The notes: generated from the sequence alone by a model not told the origin. A stretch of 9,704 nucleotides of DNA from JBGSIZ01 sp041742255 (GCA_041742255.1 JBGSIZ010000298.1:1-9704), one strand, 5' to 3'. Positions 1 to 6,602 are shown, counted from the stretch's first letter. A program made the numbers and translations.

Positions 1-1008
1 GCCTATGCGCAGGGCAACCGCACGCTGACGATGGTAACCACGTGGGGCCGCGGCCTTGCCGGGGTGCATGACAGCGCGCAGCGCGCCGCCGACAGCATCA
101 CCGCAATGACCGATGGTCAGTTGACGGTGGACCTCAAGGCCGCCGGCGAACTGGTCGGCGCGTTCGAGGTGTTTGACGCCGTGACCTCTGGTCAGGCCGA
201 CATGTATCACGGCGCGGACTATTATTTCATCAACCAGCACCCCGGCTATGCGTTCTTTACCGCCGTGCCCTTTGGCATGACCGCGCAGGAACTGGCGAAC
301 TGGTATTACTACGGCGGCGGCATGGAATTCCATGACGAGCTGGGCCAGATTTTTGGCCTCAAGTCGTTCCTTGGCGGCAACACCGGCGCGCAGTCGGGCG
401 GCTGGTACAAGACCGAAATCACCGGCCCCGAAGATTTTCAGGGTCTCAAGTTCCGGATGCCCGGCCTTGGCGGCGAAGCCTTGGGCAAGATGGGCGCCTC
501 CGTGCAGAACCTTCCGGGGGCCGAGGTGTATCAGGCGCTGGCATCCGGCGCGATCGACGGCACCGAATGGATCGGTCCGTGGGCCGATGAAAAGGCCGGT
601 TTCCAGGAAATCACCAAATTCTACTACACCGCCGGTTTCCATGAGCCGGGCGCGGGTCTGTCGCTTGCGATGAACCGCGAAGTCTATGACAGCCTGACGC
701 CTGCTCAGCAGAAGATCTTTGAGATCGCCGCTGCCGAAGGCCACCAGAACAACCTTGCACAGTTCCTGTCCAACAACGCCGCCGCACTGGAGCGGTTGCA
801 GGCGGGCGGCGTCAAGGTTCTGGAATTCCCGGACAGCGTCTGGGACGCGTTTGGGGCCGCCGCCAAGGAAACCATGGACGGCTATGCCGGGGACGAGCTT
901 TACGACCGGATGCGCGCCAGCGTAGACGCGTCCATGCGGTCGTCGTCCGGCTGGATCACCCGGTCAGAAGGCACCTACCGGGCACAGCGCGACCGCGTTC
1001 TGGGCTGA
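1..1008 (+). CDS. dctP: TRAP transporter substrate-binding protein, TakP-like (DctP family), 5' end missing
   Basis: Periplasmic binding protein of a TRAP transporter; it captures the solute and delivers it to the DctQ/DctM permease. The frame is open from base 1. The first residues read AYAQG, which fits the end of a signal peptide cleaved after Ala-Tyr-Ala, so the true start lies to the left and the ATG at base 31 is internal. Family landmarks are the GNTGAQSGGW segment (Gln at base 391), GLKFRMPG with the conserved ligand-binding Arg at base 454, and DGTEWIGPW with Glu-Trp at 565-570. From memory, TakP of Rhodobacter sphaeroides binds a 2-oxoacid together with Na+ through this Arg and a Gln plus Glu-Trp set; all are present here. 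That makes a 2-oxocarboxylate or similar organic acid the best guess, but the ligand is inferred. The stop is TGA, followed by a 109-bp gap with stem-loops before dctQ. The family is certain and the ligand is not. Confidence 0.93.
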   Translation, partial: AYAQGNRTLTMVTTWGRGLAGVHDSAQRAADSITAMTDGQLTVDLKAAGELVGAFEVFDAVTSGQADMYHGADYYFINQHPGYAFFTAVPFGMTAQELANWYYYGGGMEFHDELGQIFGLKSFLGGNTGAQSGGWYKTEITGPEDFQGLKFRMPGLGGEALGKMGASVQNLPGAEVYQALASGAIDGTEWIGPWADEKAGFQEITKFYYTAGFHEPGAGLSLAMNREVYDSLTPAQQKIFEIAAAEGHQNNLAQFLSNNAAALERLQAGGVKVLEFPDSVWDAFGAAAKETMDGYAGDELYDRMRASVDASMRSSSGWITRSEGTYRAQRDRVLG

Positions 1009-1024
1009 TCGTTTTCCACACAAA

Positions 1025-1054
1025 CGGCAGGCCTCGCATATTCGGGGCCTGTCG
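1025..1054 (+). other. intercistronic stem-loop between dctP and dctQ
   Basis: Starting 17 bases after the dctP stop, the transcript can form a 12-bp stem (1025-1036 with 1043-1054, two G-U pairs) around a 6-base loop CATATT. No U-run follows, so it is not a classical intrinsic terminator. In binding-protein transport operons such hairpins often protect the 3' end of the binding-protein mRNA or reduce read-through, giving more binding protein than permease. That role is inferred here. Confidence 0.6.
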
Positions 1055-1063
1055 GCCTGATAC

Positions 1064-1089
1064 TGGGCCCAGCGGGGAGGCTGGACCCA
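1064..1089 (+). other. second, weaker stem-loop upstream of dctQ
   Basis: TGGGCCCAG (1064-1072) can pair with CTGGACCCA (1081-1089), giving a 9-bp stem with one C-A mismatch at 1068/1085 and an 8-base loop that holds GGGGAGG. It lies 28 bases before the dctQ start and does not cover the likely dctQ ribosome binding site (GGGGG at 1103-1107). It may add to the stability or attenuation effect of the hairpin before it. The purine-rich loop resembles a Shine-Dalgarno sequence but is too far from the ATG to serve dctQ. Confidence 0.35.
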
Positions 1090-1117
1090 AACCATTTGTC
1101 GCGGGGGAACATACACC

Positions 1118-2071
1118 ATGGGATTGGTCGAAAGCTGGGGGGGCAACCCCATAGGATGGTTCGTGGCCCACCTGATCGAGGCGGGCTACAACCTGTTTTT
1201 CGCGCTGACGCATCCCGGGCTCTGGCTCGCGTGGGTGCCGCACATCAGCCTTGGCGACAAACTCCCCGATCCGGAAACGGCGGAATCGCTGATCCGGTTC
1301 ATCTACTATGGGGCCTCTATCGAATTCTTCTTTGTCTGCCTGCTGCTCTTTTTGATCGTCACCGCGATCGGGATGTGGCGCAACGGGTTCATGTGGGCCT
1401 GCGTGCGGGGCATGGAACGGTTTCACAACGGTGTCGGACGGACAATGGCCTGGGCCGGATTGCTGATGGTGCTGGTGCAGATCGTCATCATCTTCATGCA
1501 GCGGGTGTTCGCGGTCAGTGAACTGACGTTCGGTTTCGGCATGGCGTTTTCGTTCGACATCTCGTGGTGGTCCGAAAGCCTCAAGTTTTACAACGCCTTG
1601 ATCGTGTGCCTGTGCGCCACCTATACCTTTGTCCAGGGCGGGCATGTGCGGGTGGACCTGATCTATGCCCGCGTCAGTTACCGCACGAAAAAGATGATCG
1701 ACATGATGGGGGCCTTGTTTTTCATGATCCCGGCGTCGGTGGTCACATGGCTGTTTGGCTGGTTTTTCATGTGGCGCAATCTGGTGGTGCCGAACCCATC
1801 GGCGTCCAAATCGCTGGAACAATTGTTGCCGGGGGCGCGGGCCTTGAAATGGAATGTGGAAACCATCGGGTTTTCGCCCAACGGGTTCAACGCCTACTTT
1901 TTGTTCAAGGTTCTGCTGATCCTTTATGTCGCGATGATCCTGTTGCAGGCCGTCAACGTGTTCTACCGCTCCTATCTGGAGCGCAAAGAAGGCGAAGCGA
2001 GCGACGGGCGGTTCATCGACAAGGACAGGCTGGGCGATGACACCGCCGAACTTGTCGCCAAAATCCACTAA
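1118..2071 (+). CDS. dctQ: TRAP transporter small permease subunit, enlarged DctQ
   Basis: Small integral-membrane subunit of the TRAP transporter, partner of DctM in the inner membrane. The product is 317 residues, whereas common DctQ proteins are roughly 160-230. The DctQ domain is recognised by the GGHVRVDLIY motif at about residues 174-183 and its flanking helices (about 110-133, 155-175, 195-222 and 260-283). Two further hydrophobic segments precede it (about 18-40 and 62-88), so about six membrane segments are expected instead of four. The C-terminus (about 284-317) is charged and soluble. The ATG at 1118 follows GGGGGAA, with GGGGG at 1103-1107. The gene sits 109 bp after dctP and 18 bp before dctM, the standard P-Q-M order. 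The extended form resembles the FcbT2/mannitol-chloroaromatic subgroup as I recall it. Family call is firm; substrate cannot be read from this subunit. Confidence 0.92.
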   Translation: MGLVESWGGNPIGWFVAHLIEAGYNLFFALTHPGLWLAWVPHISLGDKLPDPETAESLIRFIYYGASIEFFFVCLLLFLIVTAIGMWRNGFMWACVRGMERFHNGVGRTMAWAGLLMVLVQIVIIFMQRVFAVSELTFGFGMAFSFDISWWSESLKFYNALIVCLCATYTFVQGGHVRVDLIYARVSYRTKKMIDMMGALFFMIPASVVTWLFGWFFMWRNLVVPNPSASKSLEQLLPGARALKWNVETIGFSPNGFNAYFLFKVLLILYVAMILLQAVNVFYRSYLERKEGEASDGRFIDKDRLGDDTAELVAKIH

Positions 2072-2089
2072 TTCAAAGGCAGATCCCCC

Positions 2090-4441
2090 ATGCTTCTCGG
2101 TCTTGATGGCGTCGAAATCGGCCTGATCATCGTGTTCCTCTCGCTTTTTGCGGGTATCCTGTCGGGCTTTCCGGTGGCGTTCGCCATTGGCGGGGCGGGG
2201 ATCGTGTCCTTTGTCATCATCGCGGCCTTGGACAGTTCGGGCGTGTTGATCCACATGGCCGTGGACAGCAGTTCGGCGGAATTCAAGGCGCTGGTGGCCC
2301 AAGGCATCCGGTCTGACGCGATATCGGTGTTTTCCAACCCCGAATTGCCCCGCGTCGCGGAACCCTTGTTTCCGGGCGGCTGGGAATTGGCGATGGACCG
2401 TAACCTTGGGTTTATCGTCAACCGGATGAACGAACGGGTTCTGGCCGGGCAATCCATCGAAACCCTGTTGGCGGTGCTGATGTTCGTGATGATGGGCATC
2501 ACGCTGGAACGCAGCCGGATCGCGGACGAACTCTTGACCAAGATGGCGCGGGTGTTCGGGCCGCTGCCGGGTGGTCTGGCGGTGTCGATTGTGGTGGTGG
2601 GGGCGTTTCTGGCGGCCTCGACCGGGATCGTGGGGGCCACGGTGGTCACGATGGGTCTGCTGGCGCTGCCAACGATGTTGAAAAACAACTACTCGCCCGA
2701 ACTGGCCACCGGTGTCATTGCGGCCTCTGGCACCTTGGGCCAGATCATTCCGCCGTCGATCGTGATCGTGCTTCTGGGCACGCTGGCGGGCGACCTGTTC
2801 GCGGCGGGTCAGGAAAACCGGGCGGCGGCGGCGGGGTGCACGGACGCGCTGACATTCCTTGGGGAACCTGCGGTGTTGTCGGTGGGGACGCTGTTTCAAT
2901 CGGCGCTGTTGCCGGGGATCATGCTGGCGGTTTTGTATGCCACCTATGCGTTCGGCTACGCGATGTTGAACCCGTCCAAGGCCCCGGCCGTGGCGTTCGC
3001 CGACGGGGCCGCCAGCCGGTTCACCCGCAACGAAGGGCTGACATGGTTTCTGGGCGCGCCCATCCTGTTGATCGCGGTCCTGATCGGCGGCATGCAGGCC
3101 GGGTTGATCGGCAGCCAGTCGGTGATCGTGGACAGCTACACCGACGCGGGCCAAACGGCGAGCCTGCGCACCAACGTGAGCGAACAGTGCGCGGCCTCCA
3201 TGATCGCGCTGCACGGGCAAGACGCATGGGACGCGGCCGTGGCCCAACAGGTGGCGATTGAGGCTTCCGGTGGCGTGGCACAAGCCCGCCTGCTCGGTGA
3301 GGAGGAGCGGGCGGGTCTGGTTCTGGAACGCATCGCGGCAGCACCCAAGATCGGCACGGGGTTGGGCATTCTGGCCTTGCTGATGGCACTCGTGCTGGCA
3401 TTTGCGCGGGGCATCGACCCCGGCGCGGCCCAACGCCCGCTGCTGATCGGGGCTGTGGGTGTCGGGCTGTTGCTGCTGGTGGATGTCAACCTGATTTCGG
3501 CGGTCACCACGCCGGGCATCACCACGCTGTTGATCGCGATCCCGTTGCTGATCGCCTTGGTCGGGCTGCGGGCGGGCGTGGCGCGGTTAGGCCAAAGCGA
3601 CCTGATCCGCGTGATCTTTCCGCCGCTTGTGCTGATTATCGCGGTGCTGGGGTCCATCATGGGGGGCGTCACGAACCCAACTCCGGCGGCGGCACTTGGG
3701 GCAGGCGGTGCGATCCTTCTGGCCGCCACGCGCAAGTTGCAGGACAACGGACGGTCCGCCCGGATCGTCAACCTGACGGCGGCGGCGATTGTCGTGATGC
3801 TGGTCATCGGGTTCAACTTTGACCTGCGGATGGGCCAAGAGGTGGTGCTGCTGGAAAGCCGGATCGCCTTTGGGGTGGCGATGGCCGCGTTCCTGTTCGC
3901 GATGTTCGGCATCCTGTGGTCGTGCTGGGTCTTGCTCGAGGGCGGGGTTCTGGCACCAGTGGTCCGGGAAACGGCCAAGGTCACGTCGATGGTGTTCACC
4001 ATCCTGATCGGGTCACAGGTTCTGAACCTTGTCCTGATCTCGTTCGGCGGGGAACACTACATTCAGGAATTCCTGAAATCGTTCCAGAACGAATGGACGG
4101 TGTTCCTGATCGTGATGCTTGTGTTGTTCCTTCTGGGTTTCGTTCTCGATTTTCTGGAGATCATCTACATCGTGGTGCCCATCGTTGGGCCGGTCATCTA
4201 TGGGGGCACGTTTGACCCGAAATGGGTGACGATCATGATCGCGGTGAACCTGCAAACATCGTTCCTGACGCCGCCCTTCGGGTTCGCGCTGTTCTACTTG
4301 CGGGGGGTCGCACCCAAGGAAATCACCACCGGACATATCTACCGGGGCGTGGTGCCGTTCATCGTCATTCAGGTGTTCGCGCTGTTGCTGCTGGCATTCG
4401 TGCCGGGGGTGGTGACGATTGTGCCGGATCTGTTGAACTGA
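2090..4441 (+). CDS. dctM: TRAP transporter large permease subunit, enlarged DctM
   Basis: Large membrane subunit that carries the Na+-coupled transport path of the TRAP system. The product is 783 residues; standard DctM is about 430. DctM landmarks are present in order: FPVAFAIGGAG (27-37), the GAFLAASTGIVGATVVTMG region (171-189), ASGTLGQIIPPS (212-223), LGSIMGGVTNPTPAAALGA (520-538), FVLDFLEIIYIVVPIVGP (684-701) and LQTSFLTPPFGFALFYLRG (721-739). Extra material sits in two places. A largely polar stretch lies at about 49-122. The larger insert, about 300-505, has several additional hydrophobic helices around a soluble loop of about 80 residues (340-420). The frame is intact across both, so they belong to the protein and are not a frameshift or a fused neighbour. 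AAAGG at 2075-2079 serves as ribosome binding site. It is last in the operon and followed by a terminator. It resembles the large FcbT3-like subgroup. Confidence 0.93.
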   Translation: MLLGLDGVEIGLIIVFLSLFAGILSGFPVAFAIGGAGIVSFVIIAALDSSGVLIHMAVDSSSAEFKALVAQGIRSDAISVFSNPELPRVAEPLFPGGWELAMDRNLGFIVNRMNERVLAGQSIETLLAVLMFVMMGITLERSRIADELLTKMARVFGPLPGGLAVSIVVVGAFLAASTGIVGATVVTMGLLALPTMLKNNYSPELATGVIAASGTLGQIIPPSIVIVLLGTLAGDLFAAGQENRAAAAGCTDALTFLGEPAVLSVGTLFQSALLPGIMLAVLYATYAFGYAMLNPSKAPAVAFADGAASRFTRNEGLTWFLGAPILLIAVLIGGMQAGLIGSQSVIVDSYTDAGQTASLRTNVSEQCAASMIALHGQDAWDAAVAQQVAIEASGGVAQARLLGEEERAGLVLERIAAAPKIGTGLGILALLMALVLAFARGIDPGAAQRPLLIGAVGVGLLLLVDVNLISAVTTPGITTLLIAIPLLIALVGLRAGVARLGQSDLIRVIFPPLVLIIAVLGSIMGGVTNPTPAAALGAGGAILLAATRKLQDNGRSARIVNLTAAAIVVMLVIGFNFDLRMGQEVVLLESRIAFGVAMAAFLFAMFGILWSCWVLLEGGVLAPVVRETAKVTSMVFTILIGSQVLNLVLISFGGEHYIQEFLKSFQNEWTVFLIVMLVLFLLGFVLDFLEIIYIVVPIVGPVIYGGTFDPKWVTIMIAVNLQTSFLTPPFGFALFYLRGVAPKEITTGHIYRGVVPFIVIQVFALLLLAFVPGVVTIVPDLLN

Positions 4442-4450
4442 CGGGGCGGT

Positions 4451-4495
4451 GAAACGAATAACGGGCGCGCCCGGTCGGGCGCCCGTTTTCGTTTC
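4451..4495 (+). terminator. intrinsic terminator after dctM, probably bidirectional
   Basis: A perfect 9-bp GC-rich stem (4460-4468 with 4479-4487) is followed on the plus strand by TTTT. It is flanked by a second complementary pair, GAAACG (4451-4456) and CGTTTC (4490-4495), which could lengthen the stem. It lies between the dctM stop (4441) and the bpt stop (4509) of the opposing operon. Read on the minus strand it also gives a GC stem followed by a T-containing stretch, so it can end both convergent transcripts. Confidence 0.8.
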
Positions 4496-4508
4496 TTCGG
4501 TGACGCGC

Positions 4509-5336
4509 CTAGCGGGGCTGGGACACCGGCAAATGGATGCGGGCCACCTGTTCGGCAATCGGGTCCACCGACAACGGATGCAAGGCAGCGGAATAGGCGG
4601 CGGGGTCGCCCAGCGGCGTCCACTGACTACCGGTATAGATTTCCAAACCGGAAAACTTGGCCTTGTACCCCATCTTGGGGCTGCCGGGCACCCAATAGCC
4701 CAGATAGACATAGGGCAGGCCCAGTTCATGGGCGATCCGCACATGGTCAAGGATCAGATAGGTGCCCAGACTGTCGGCCTCGCGGTCGGGGTCATAGAAC
4801 GAATAGACCATGCTCAACCCGTCATCCAGAATGTCGGTCAGACACACGGCGCGGATCGGGCTGATGTCGGCGTCCACGACGGGCACATGGTATTCGATCA
4901 GACGGGACCGGATCGGAGTTTCCTCGACCATGGCGGCAAATTCGAACAGGTCCATATCGGCCATCCCGCCCGTCGCATGGCGGCTGTCCAGATAGCGGCG
5001 GAACAGGTCATACTGATCTTCGGTGGCCCAAGGCGACGTGGCGCGGCGCACAAGGGCCGCATTGCGCTTGGCCACGCGGCGCTGGGTCCGGCTTGGCACA
5101 AAATCGGCGACCCGGATACGGGCAGACATGCAGGCGGAACATTCGGTGCAGGACGGGCGATACAGCACATTCTGGGACCGCCGGAACCCTTGCTTGGACA
5201 AGGCATCGTTCAGCTTTTCGGCGGCCTCGCCCTGCAAGGCGGTGAACAGCTTTCGTTCCATCCGGCCCGCCAGATAGGGGCACGGCTGTGGGGCGGTCAC
5301 ATAAAACTGTGGCGCAGTGGGCAAAAGGTGGCGCAT
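4509..5336 (-). CDS. bpt: aspartate/glutamate leucyltransferase (leucyl-tRNA--protein transferase Bpt)
   Basis: Cytoplasmic enzyme of the bacterial N-degron pathway. It transfers Leu from Leu-tRNA to proteins with N-terminal Asp or Glu, making them substrates for ClpS/ClpAP. The product is 275 residues, typical for the family. The N-terminal domain begins MRHLLPTAPQFYVTAPQPCPYL and carries Cys19 plus a C-x2-C-x2-C cluster at Cys63, Cys66 and Cys69. The C-terminal acyltransferase domain contains YSFYDP (178-183), LPYVYLGYWVPGSPKMGYK (207-225) and the FSGLEIY end motif (228-234). The frame stays open for 44 codons upstream, but the Met at 5336 matches the family's usual N-terminus and avoids overlap with the RDD gene. 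The ribosome binding site is weak. It lies 61 bp behind the RDD gene on the same strand, probably in one operon. Older annotations call it arginyltransferase (Ate); the bacterial Bpt activity is leucyl transfer. Confidence 0.95.
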   Translation of the reverse strand: MRHLLPTAPQFYVTAPQPCPYLAGRMERKLFTALQGEAAEKLNDALSKQGFRRSQNVLYRPSCTECSACMSARIRVADFVPSRTQRRVAKRNAALVRRATSPWATEDQYDLFRRYLDSRHATGGMADMDLFEFAAMVEETPIRSRLIEYHVPVVDADISPIRAVCLTDILDDGLSMVYSFYDPDREADSLGTYLILDHVRIAHELGLPYVYLGYWVPGSPKMGYKAKFSGLEIYTGSQWTPLGDPAAYSAALHPLSVDPIAEQVARIHLPVSQPR

Positions 5337-5372
5337 GACCGTCCGGGGTTGAGTGTGCCCTGTGATGTTAGC

Positions 5373-5398
5373 AACCCGCGCGGCCTGCGCCAAGGGTT
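5373..5398 (-). other. stem-loop between RDD gene and bpt
   Basis: On the minus-strand transcript AACCC pairs with GGGTT (plus positions 5394-5398 and 5373-5377). Inside it GCGC pairs with GCGC (5387-5390 and 5378-5381), with a 3-base bulge and a 5-base loop. It begins at the stop codon of the RDD gene and no U-run follows. It may modulate read-through or mRNA stability before bpt. Confidence 0.35.
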
Positions 5399-5853
5399 CA
5401 ATACAACGACCGCTGATTGATCGCCGTGGTGCCCAGAACATGGTCGCCCAGGCTTTTGCCCCGCGCACCGGTGGCCATCAACACCAGTGAAATCAGGTGC
5501 AGGGGCATCATCAGGATGGACAGGCTGTAAATGCCGGTATGCCAGAACGCGGTCGCTCCGGTCAGGGGGGCGCCATCATCCCGCACAATCGTGATCCCCG
5601 ATATCGCCATGCCGGGCGTGGCGGACCCCATGGCGAGCGTGGCCCAGCGGTAAAAAAACCCGGACACGAAAAACAGGGCGGGAAAAAACCACAGCGCCAG
5701 AAAGGCGGTAAAGGGCAGGATCATTGCGGACAACAGACCCGTGAGAACCATGTCGATCCCCCATGCCAGCGCCCGGCGCGGCAGAACGCCGGCATAAAGG
5801 GCGGGATGGGTGACCGGGTCGGGCAAGGCTGCAGGGGCATAAGCGGCGGTCAT
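5398..5853 (-). CDS. RDD family membrane protein
   Basis: Small inner-membrane protein of the RDD family, named after conserved Arg and Asp residues; the biochemical role of most members is unknown, and some have been linked to ion transport. The product is 151 residues. Visible features are the family N-terminal signature LPRRALAWGIDMVL (24-37, with Arg26/27 and Asp34), a hydrophobic pair of segments at about 36-68, a third at about 108-128, and the C-terminal KSLGDHVLGT signature (133-142). The start at 5853 has a good ribosome binding site (GGAG, 5860-5863 on the minus strand, spacing 6). The frame extends 17 codons further upstream, but that stretch (Cys/Pro/Arg-rich) looks non-coding. 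It is flanked by DUF2852 upstream and bpt downstream on the same strand. Family assignment is good; function is not known. Confidence 0.88.
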   Translation of the reverse strand: MTAAYAPAALPDPVTHPALYAGVLPRRALAWGIDMVLTGLLSAMILPFTAFLALWFFPALFFVSGFFYRWATLAMGSATPGMAISGITIVRDDGAPLTGATAFWHTGIYSLSILMMPLHLISLVLMATGARGKSLGDHVLGTTAINQRSLY

Positions 5854-5887
5854 GGCAATCTCCGTTTCAAGGTGGGGGGGACAAGGG

Positions 5888-5935
5888 CGCAGGCGGCACC
5901 ACAACCCGGGGGATCAGGGCAGTGGGCCGCCTGCG
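5888..5935 (-). other. long intercistronic stem-loop between DUF2852 gene and RDD gene
   Basis: CGCAGGCGGC (5888-5897) is the exact reverse complement of GCCGCCTGCG (5926-5935). After one bulged base (5898) the pairing continues with 4 bp (5899-5902 with 5922-5925), giving a 10+4-bp stem with a 19-base loop. It fills the 103-bp gap between two minus-strand genes. No U-run follows on the minus strand, so it is better viewed as an mRNA processing/stability or attenuation element than a clean terminator. Confidence 0.55.
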
Positions 5936-5956
5936 GCAACACCTGACTGGGACGGA

Positions 5957-6442
5957 TCAGGCGTTGTTGCGGGGTTCGGGATGGGCGTCGTCGGTCGGAT
6001 CGACGGTCGTCGTGGTCTTGGCCGCACGGTCATTCATGAACTGGTCGAATTCGGACTTGTCCTTGGCTTCGCGCAGCCGCTCGAGGAAGGCCTCGAAATT
6101 GCGCTGTTCTTCTTCCAGCCGGGTCAGCGTGTCGGACTTGTAGGCGTCAAACGCCCGGTTGCCCGAAGGACGCATGGCGGCAAATGCCGCGTGGCGGCTG
6201 GTGCGGTTGTGGTCGCGGCCCCGGGCCGCACAGTTTCCAGAAAACATCCGTTTGCTCCAGATCATATAAGCGAGAAGGGCGAGGCCCACAGGCCAGACAA
6301 AGATGAACGACAGCACCATCGCGGCGATCCAGGCACCTTTGCCCCGATCATCAAGCCACATTTCGGCGCGGGCGAACCAACTGGGCCGGGACATCCGGCC
6401 AGCCGCGTAGGACGAGGGGGGGTAAAGCGTTGCGTCGGTCAT
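5957..6442 (-). CDS. DUF2852 domain-containing membrane protein
   Basis: Protein of unknown function, 161 residues, matching the alphaproteobacterial DUF2852 family. It has a short cytoplasmic-looking N-terminus, one clear membrane segment at about 36-63 (WIAAMVLSFIFVWPVGLALL), then the family signature PSGN-x-AFD (92-99). An acidic/basic helix follows at about 100-140 (LEEEQRNFEAFLERLREAKD, then EFDQFM) and has a coiled-coil look. The last 20 residues are low-complexity (Thr/Asp/Pro). The start at 6442 has a strong ribosome binding site, AAGGA at 6451-6455 on the minus strand with spacing 8. It heads the minus-strand group DUF2852-RDD-bpt. A tail-anchored soluble helix suggests a membrane-tethered scaffold or adaptor, but that is speculation; no catalytic motif is visible. 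Confidence 0.87.
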   Translation of the reverse strand: MTDATLYPPSSYAAGRMSRPSWFARAEMWLDDRGKGAWIAAMVLSFIFVWPVGLALLAYMIWSKRMFSGNCAARGRDHNRTSRHAAFAAMRPSGNRAFDAYKSDTLTRLEEEQRNFEAFLERLREAKDKSEFDQFMNDRAAKTTTTVDPTDDAHPEPRNNA

Positions 6443-6505
6443 CGTTGGGGTCCTTCTTCAGGGTTGCGGTGTATGTGGGGTCATGTAAACGCCCTTCACA
6501 TCCCT

Positions 6506-6534
6506 GATATGCGAACGCAGTCCGGACATCGCAA
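6506..6534 (-). promoter_or_regulatory. candidate promoter for the DUF2852-RDD-bpt group
   Basis: On the minus strand TTGCGA (6529-6534) is followed after 17 bases by CATATC (6506-6511), a plausible sigma-70-like -35/-10 pair with a weak -10. It would give a leader of roughly 55-60 bases before the start at 6442. The spacer contains the 8-bp palindrome GTCCGGAC (6520-6527) and the small inverted repeat TGCGAACGCA (6510-6519), either of which could be an operator. Judged by eye only. Confidence 0.3.
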
Positions 6535-6543
6535 GGGGCTATG

Positions 6544-6561
6544 TAATGATTTTTAACATTA
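6544..6561. promoter_or_regulatory. AT-rich inverted repeat upstream of the DUF2852 gene
   Basis: TAATG (6544-6548) and CATTA (6557-6561) form an inverted repeat around an A/T-only 8-base spacer, inside a short AT-rich patch (about 6541-6564, with another T-run at about 6589-6594). It contrasts with the GC-rich surroundings. It lies just upstream of the candidate promoter for the DUF2852 gene and may be an activator site or UP-like element. No regulator can be named. Confidence 0.3.
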
Positions 6562-6602
6562 AACCCGCAACCCGTTGCAGAGGCAAATTTTTTAGCCGCA
6601 GG

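Noticed and set aside
31..33. ATG at base 31 as the start of the TRAP binding protein
   Set aside because: The frame is open to base 1 and the upstream codons read as a signal-peptide cleavage region, so the gene begins before the window.
956..3433. Minus-strand open frame of 825 codons opposite dctQ/dctM
   Set aside because: Composition is rich in Arg, His, Gln, Pro and Asp with no domain or membrane pattern. It is a mirror of GC-rich third codon positions in the well-supported TRAP genes.
4449..5420. Plus-strand open frame of 323 codons opposite bpt
   Set aside because: It overlaps the bidirectional terminator and mirrors bpt, which has clear family motifs on the other strand. No recognisable protein features.
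5337..5468. Longer N-terminus for Bpt starting at 5468
   Set aside because: It would overlap the RDD gene and add 44 residues with no family similarity; the MRHLLPTAPQFYVTAPQPCPYL start is typical.
5852..6556. Plus-strand open frame of 234 codons opposite the DUF2852 gene
   Set aside because: Gly/Arg/His-rich shadow. The minus strand carries a recognisable DUF2852 protein with a strong ribosome binding site.
6567..6582. GCAACCCGTTGC-like palindrome downstream of the ybaK-like gene as a terminator
   Set aside because: The stem is only 4-5 bp with a very short loop and no T-run on the minus strand; support is too weak.
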